From Opitutia bacterium UBA957 (GTDB lineage: Bacteria; Verrucomicrobiota; Verrucomicrobiia; Opitutales; UBA953), in contig DBCN01000056.1 of assembly GCA_002293065.1 (NCBI GenBank), positions 1 to 20,826 on the forward strand: DNA of 20,826 nucleotides, in the 5' to 3' direction. Shown here piece by piece: positions 16,602-20,826 of the stretch (positions within the stretch are counted from its first letter, which is position 1; each line of letters opens with the position of its first letter). A model generated the notes under the pieces. That model had not been told where the DNA came from. It did not search any database and saw only the letters and a list, made by a program, of their open reading frames with translations. The position numbers and the translations under genes are program-made.

Positions 16602-17570
16602 TTAAGGGACCTTCACCGCGTCGAGGACGCGGCGGACGATCGCATCGGCGTCGACGCCTTCGGCGTCCGCTTCATACGTGAGGATGAGGCGGTGACGGAG
16701 CACGTCGGGCGCGATGTCCTTGATGTCCTGCGGCGTGACATGGTCGCGCCCCTGCAGGAAGGCCCAGGCCTTGGCCGCGAGGGTGAGGTTGATGGTCGCG
16801 CGCGGGGAGGCGCCGAACTGGACGAGCTTCTTGAGGTCGGGGCCGCCTTCGTGGTGTCCGCGGGTGGCGAGCACCAGGGAGACGATGTAGTCGCGCACCG
16901 GGTCGGCGACGTGGATGGCGTCGACCGCCTGGCGGGCCTCGAGGATTTCCTGCTGCGAGATGACCGGGGTCACGTCGAGCTTCGGCTGCGTGGTGGCCAT
17001 CGCATCGAGGATCTTGCGCTCTTCATCGCGGGTCGGATAACCGATGTTCAGCTTGAGCATGAAACGATCGACCTGGGCTTCGGGCAACGGGTAGGTGCCT
17101 TCCTGGTCGATCGGGTTCTGCGTCGCGAGGACGAGGAAGGGGGTCGGCAGGCGGTGCGTTTCGCCGCCGAGCGTCACTTGGCGCTCCTGCATCGCTTCGA
17201 GCAAGGCCGACTGCACCTTGGCGGGCGCGCGGTTGATTTCGTCGGCGAGGATGAAGTTGGCGAAGATCGGGCCCTTCTTGACGCTGTATTCGCCGGACTT
17301 CGGGTCGTAGATGAGCGTGCCGACGATGTCGGCGGGGAGGAGGTCGGGCGTGAACTGGATGCGCGCGAAGTTCGCCTGGACGGTCTGCGCGAGCGTGCGG
17401 ACCGAGAGCGTCTTCGCGAGGCCGGGGACGCCTTCGAGGAGGACGTGGCCGTTGCCGAGGAGGCCGATGAGCAGACGGTCGACCAGGTATTGCTGGCCGA
17501 CGACGACGCGGGCGACCTGTTCACGGAGTCGCGGCACCCAAGTGCCGGCGGCGTTGATGGTGTTGGACAT
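16602..17570 (-). CDS. moxR: MoxR family AAA+ ATPase
   Basis: 322 residues, normal for the family. Walker A is GVPGLAKT (47-54), Walker B FILADE (106-111), and sensor 1 lies in ATQNPIDQEGTYPLPEAQVDRF (149-170), which is diagnostic for MoxR proteins. It hydrolyses ATP and probably acts as a chaperone that matures or inserts cofactors into proteins bound by the VWA partners BatA and BatB. The frame runs upstream to a TTG at 17600, but the ATG at 17570 gives the standard N-terminus. It is the first gene of the Bat block, with pyrG 100 bases upstream on the same strand and a terminator-like hairpin between them. Confidence 0.95.
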   Translation of the reverse strand: MSNTINAAGTWVPRLREQVARVVVGQQYLVDRLLIGLLGNGHVLLEGVPGLAKTLSVRTLAQTVQANFARIQFTPDLLPADIVGTLIYDPKSGEYSVKKGPIFANFILADEINRAPAKVQSALLEAMQERQVTLGGETHRLPTPFLVLATQNPIDQEGTYPLPEAQVDRFMLKLNIGYPTRDEERKILDAMATTQPKLDVTPVISQQEILEARQAVDAIHVADPVRDYIVSLVLATRGHHEGGPDLKKLVQFGASPRATINLTLAAKAWAFLQGRDHVTPQDIKDIAPDVLRHRLILTYEADAEGVDADAIVRRVLDAVKVP

Positions 17571-17597
17571 GGGGGTGGGGTAAAAAAGGGGGTGGCG

Positions 17598-17616
17598 CAA
17601 AAACCGCGCCGCGGTT
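17598..17616 (-). terminator. Probable intrinsic terminator after pyrG
   Basis: On the minus strand AACCGC, loop GGC, GCGGTT is followed at once by more T, giving a run of five T including the end of the stem. A six-pair stem with a three-base loop plus T-run fits a rho-independent terminator for pyrG. A second T6 run lies at 17582-17587. The hairpin is only about 30 bases before the moxR ATG, so it could instead act as an attenuator for the Bat operon. Confidence 0.6.
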
Positions 17617-17670
17617 CTCCGCTCAGTACCAGCCTGTCAGCGTCCAGGGGACCCTGATTCGTCTACCTAC

Positions 17671-19272
17671 TTAGCAAGAGGTTTGGGACTTCACAACCGC
17701 TGCTTTGATAAAGGCCGCAAAAAGAGGGTGGGGGCGGTTCGGCTTGGACTGGAACTCCGGATGGTACTGAACCCCGACCATGAAGGGGTGGTCTTTGACC
17801 TCCACGATCTCGACGAGGCCGCTCTGGGGGTTGGTTCCGCCGACGAGCAGGCCAGCCGCCTCCAGTTTTGAGCGATATGCGTCATTATACTCGAACCGGT
17901 GGCGGTGGCGTTCCTGGATGAGGTCCTGGCCGTAGGCCGCGCGGGATTTGCTCCCCGGGGTCAGGGCACAGTCATATTGGCCGAGGCGCATGGTGCCGCC
18001 CTTGGTCACCACGTTCTTCTGCGACTCCATGAGATGGATGACCGGGTTCGTGGTCTGGGGGTTGAATTCGGTCGAGTGCGCATCCTTGAGGCCGAGGACG
18101 TGTCGGGCGAATTCAATGACGGTGATCTGCATGCCGAGGCAGAGGCCGTAGTACGGGATCCGCCGTTCGCGCGCGAAGCGGGCGGCGATGACCTTGCCTT
18201 CGACGCCGCGGTTGCCGAAGCCACCGGGGACCAGGATGCCGTCGAGGCCTTCGAGCTGCGCGGTGCCCTTGGTCTCGAGGTCTTCGGCGTCGATGCGGAC
18301 GATCTCGACCGCCGTCTCGTTGGCGATGCCGCCGTGGACGATGGATTCGTAGACCGACTTGTACGCATCCTGCAGCTCGATGTATTTGCCGACGACGCCG
18401 ACGCGCACGCGGTGCTTCGGTTCGAGCAGGCGGCGGACGATCTCGCGCCACGGCGCGATGTCGATCGGGTCGCACTTCAGGCCGAGACGCTTGACGACGA
18501 CTTCGTCGATGCGCTGCTCGGCGAGCTGCAGCGGGAGTTCGTAGATGGAGTGCTCCACGTCGCGGCATTCGAAGACGGAATCGAGGCCGACATTGCAATA
18601 CAGCGAGAGTTTCTGGCGGTTTTCCTCACCGATCGGGCGGTCGGTGCGGCAGACGAGGAGGTCGGGTTGGATGCCGATTTCACGCAGTTTGGCGACGGAT
18701 TGCTGCGAGGGTTTGGTCTTCAGTTCACCGGCGGCCTTGATGAAAGGAACGAGCGTGCAATGCAGGAACGCGACGTTCTCCCGGCCGGCGTCGTGCTGGA
18801 ATTGGCGGAGCGCCTCGAGGAAGGGCAGGCCTTCGATGTCGCCGGTGGTGCCGCCGATTTCGGTGATGAGGACGTCGACGCCCGCGCCGCCCTTGAGGAT
18901 GCGGTCCTTGATTTCGTTGGTGATGTGCGGGATGACCTGCACGGTCTTGCCGAGGTAGTCGCCGCGGCGTTCCTTCTGGATGACCGTTTCGTAGACCTGA
19001 CCGGAGCTGAGGCTGTTGAGGCGCGAGAGGACGCCGGAGGTGAAGCGCTCGTAGTGCCCGAGGTCGAGGTCGGTCTCGGCGCCATCGTTGAGCACGTAGA
19101 CTTCGCCGTGCTGATAGGGACTCATGGTGCCCGGATCGACGTTGAGGTAAGGGTCGAACTTCTGGATGCGGACCTTCAAGCCGCGGCATTCGAGGAGGGC
19201 GCCGAGCGCGGCGGCGGTGAGGCCTTTACCGAGGGAGGAGATGACCCCTCCGGTGACGAAAATGTACTTCAT
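17671..19272 (-). CDS. pyrG: CTP synthase
   Basis: 533 residues, the usual length. It aminates UTP to CTP with ATP and glutamine. The N-terminal synthetase domain opens with KYIFVTGGVISSLGKGLTAA, whose P-loop holds Lys16, and includes KFDPYLNVDPGTMSP (38-52) and EIGGTTGDIEG (138-148). The C-terminal class I glutamine amidotransferase domain has PGGFGNRG (349-356), the nucleophile Cys378 in GLCLGMQ, and His504 and Glu506 in YHPEF. The frame is open to 19707, but that extension overlaps sdhC; the ATG at 19272 is the conserved start. A hairpin with a T-rich run in its leader suggests control by attenuation. Confidence 0.97.
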   Translation of the reverse strand: MKYIFVTGGVISSLGKGLTAAALGALLECRGLKVRIQKFDPYLNVDPGTMSPYQHGEVYVLNDGAETDLDLGHYERFTSGVLSRLNSLSSGQVYETVIQKERRGDYLGKTVQVIPHITNEIKDRILKGGAGVDVLITEIGGTTGDIEGLPFLEALRQFQHDAGRENVAFLHCTLVPFIKAAGELKTKPSQQSVAKLREIGIQPDLLVCRTDRPIGEENRQKLSLYCNVGLDSVFECRDVEHSIYELPLQLAEQRIDEVVVKRLGLKCDPIDIAPWREIVRRLLEPKHRVRVGVVGKYIELQDAYKSVYESIVHGGIANETAVEIVRIDAEDLETKGTAQLEGLDGILVPGGFGNRGVEGKVIAARFARERRIPYYGLCLGMQITVIEFARHVLGLKDAHSTEFNPQTTNPVIHLMESQKNVVTKGGTMRLGQYDCALTPGSKSRAAYGQDLIQERHRHRFEYNDAYRSKLEAAGLLVGGTNPQSGLVEIVEVKDHPFMVGVQYHPEFQSKPNRPHPLFAAFIKAAVVKSQTSC

Positions 19273-19558
19273 GAAAATAGGTCGGGCAGGTGGTAAATTG
19301 GGCAAAAAAGATAAGACCGGCTGGTCCGCGTGACGGTAGGCCGGTCTGGACTTTCGTATGTCATTGGGACGCAAAAGGGAGGCAAGCGGTTTTTCCGGCT
19401 CTTCGCGGAGGGGGCGGGTCGGCTTATGAGCGATTTTCACGGCTCCCTCGCCCCTGGCTAATACCTCCCCCAAAACCCCCGTCCGTGGTGGGCAGAGGTC
19501 GCTCGGCCTATTTGATGGCTTTTGCCTTAGGCACCCTGTCCGCCCATCCCCTCTCCTT
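19273..19558. other. Divergent intergenic region between pyrG and sdhC
   Basis: These 286 bases hold no supported gene. The pyrG side contains the hairpin and T-run listed separately. The sdhC side has a small nested inverted repeat (GCCTA at 19506-19510 with TAGGC at 19528-19532, enclosing GGC-TTTT-GCC) 27 bases before the sdhC ATG. A TAATAC at 19459-19464 could be a -10 box for sdhC, but no good -35 sits at the right distance. No promoter is assigned with confidence. Confidence 0.4.
19304..19347 (-). terminator. Candidate transcription attenuator in the pyrG leader
   Basis: AGACCGGC (19314-19321) and GCCGGTCT (19340-19347) form a perfect 8-bp inverted repeat around an 18-base loop. Read on the minus strand the stem is followed by TATC and six T (19304-19309), then 31 bases to the pyrG ATG. 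An alternative smaller hairpin, GACC-AGCC-GGTC, uses the 3' arm. The only upstream neighbour is divergent sdhC, so no upstream minus-strand gene needs this terminator. That points to a role inside the pyrG leader. Confidence 0.5.
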
Positions 19559-20230
19559 ATGTCCGCAAGTTCCTGTTGCTCCTGCTGCCGTCCCGCCTCG
19601 ATCGGGAAGAAGGTTGTCATGGCCCTCTCCGGCCTCGTCCTCGCCGGCTTCGTCCTCGGCCACATGACGGGTAACCTCCTGATGTTCAAGGGCCCCGATG
19701 CCATCAACGCCTATGCGCATTGGTTGCACGCCAACCCCGGCCTCCTCTGGGGCGCACGAGTCGTGCTGATCCTCAGTACCATCGCCCATATCTGGACCGG
19801 CATCCTACTGACCTTGGAGAACCGCGCCTCCCGTGACGGCGGACCCGCCGTGGATGCGACGCGCCGCGCGAGCTTGTCTTCCCGCACGATGCCCTACTCG
19901 GGTATCGTCATCCTGGCTTTCCTGGTCTTCCACCTCCTCCACTTCACCTTCCGGAAGGTCGCCCTCGGTGGCGTCGAATTCGGCGATAACGTCCATAAGA
20001 TGGTCATCGCGGGTTTCGCGCAGCCGGCCGTGGCCGTCTTCTACATCGTCAGCATGGTCCTGCTCTGCCTGCACCTCAGCCACGGGATCAGCAGCGTCTT
20101 CCAGACGCTGGGCCTGCGCAATGAGCGCTGGCGCTCCCGCCTCGACGGCGTCGCCTGCCTCTACGCCTGGATCGTCGCCCTCGGCTTCATCTCCATCCCT
20201 CTCGCCGTCCTCACCGGCTGCCTGAAGTAA
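19559..20230 (+). CDS. sdhC: Succinate dehydrogenase cytochrome b558 subunit
   Basis: 223 residues, with five membrane helices. This is the membrane anchor of a type B succinate dehydrogenase/fumarate reductase, which carries two haem b and passes electrons to quinone. The likely haem ligands are His35 (GHMTGN), His77 (AHIWTG), His125 or His128 (FHLLHF) and His172 or His175 (LHLSHG), one per helix as in the Wolinella FrdC family. A single five-helix subunit replaces separate SdhC and SdhD. An oddity is that the N-terminus has four Cys within residues 6-10 (CCSCC) before the conserved SIGKKVVMALSG. The ATG at 19559 is the only Met before residue 21. sdhA follows after five bases. Confidence 0.92.
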   Translation: MSASSCCSCCRPASIGKKVVMALSGLVLAGFVLGHMTGNLLMFKGPDAINAYAHWLHANPGLLWGARVVLILSTIAHIWTGILLTLENRASRDGGPAVDATRRASLSSRTMPYSGIVILAFLVFHLLHFTFRKVALGGVEFGDNVHKMVIAGFAQPAVAVFYIVSMVLLCLHLSHGISSVFQTLGLRNERWRSRLDGVACLYAWIVALGFISIPLAVLTGCLK

Positions 20231-20235
20231 GTCCC

Positions 20236-20826
<591 letters not shown>

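Noticed and set aside
15798..17657. A 619-codon open frame on the plus strand opposite DUF58 and moxR
   Set aside because: Both minus-strand genes have diagnostic motifs (Walker A and B, DUF58 signature). The antisense translation has no recognisable domain and an Asp/Glu/Arg/Val bias typical of complement frames.

Overview
The window is GC-rich bacterial chromosome with dense, ordinary gene packing. I see no mobile element, CRISPR array or rRNA. The gene set points to an aerobic Gram-negative bacterium: a caa3-type cytochrome oxidase with a CtaG copper-site factor, a b558-type succinate dehydrogenase, a Bat/MoxR operon, an LptF/LptG permease and a lipoprotein. The mix fits Verrucomicrobiota, perhaps the Opitutus branch. 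That placement is an inference from gene content; no marker gene is present to settle it.

Layout. 7-1701 (-): a PEGA-domain lipoprotein with a long Ala/Lys/Glu coiled coil and a SHOCT-like tail. 1823-1895 (+): tRNA-Thr(UGU), convergent with folP (1908-2765, -). 3021-7436 (+): ctaC-ctaD-ctaE-ctaF, the four subunits of a caa3 oxidase. A 290-base structured spacer without a convincing gene follows, then ctaG (7727-8506, +). ctaG ends four bases from the stop codon of a convergent LptF/LptG-family gene (8511-9668, -). That gene is the last of a long minus-strand run: moxR, a DUF58 gene, a small DUF4381-like membrane-protein gene, batA, batB, batC, batD, batE, then lptF/G (17570 down to 8511). Upstream on the same strand is pyrG (17671-19272). 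Diverging from pyrG are sdhC (19559-20230, +) and the first 197 codons of sdhA, which runs off the window end.

How it works together. SdhC/SdhA feed electrons from succinate into the quinone pool. The caa3 oxidase takes electrons from cytochrome c and reduces oxygen while pumping protons, and CtaG helps assemble it. The Bat proteins form a membrane and periplasm complex with von Willebrand A domains, driven by a MoxR AAA+ ATPase; its molecular job is not settled. PyrG and FolP supply CTP and folate.

The most interesting signals are non-coding. One is a perfect 8-bp inverted repeat followed by a T-rich run in the pyrG leader, which looks like an attenuator. Others are a structured spacer before ctaG, a 12-bp palindrome holding both stop codons of a convergent gene pair, and the near absence of Shine-Dalgarno motifs before the genes here. 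I found no clearly new multi-gene system.
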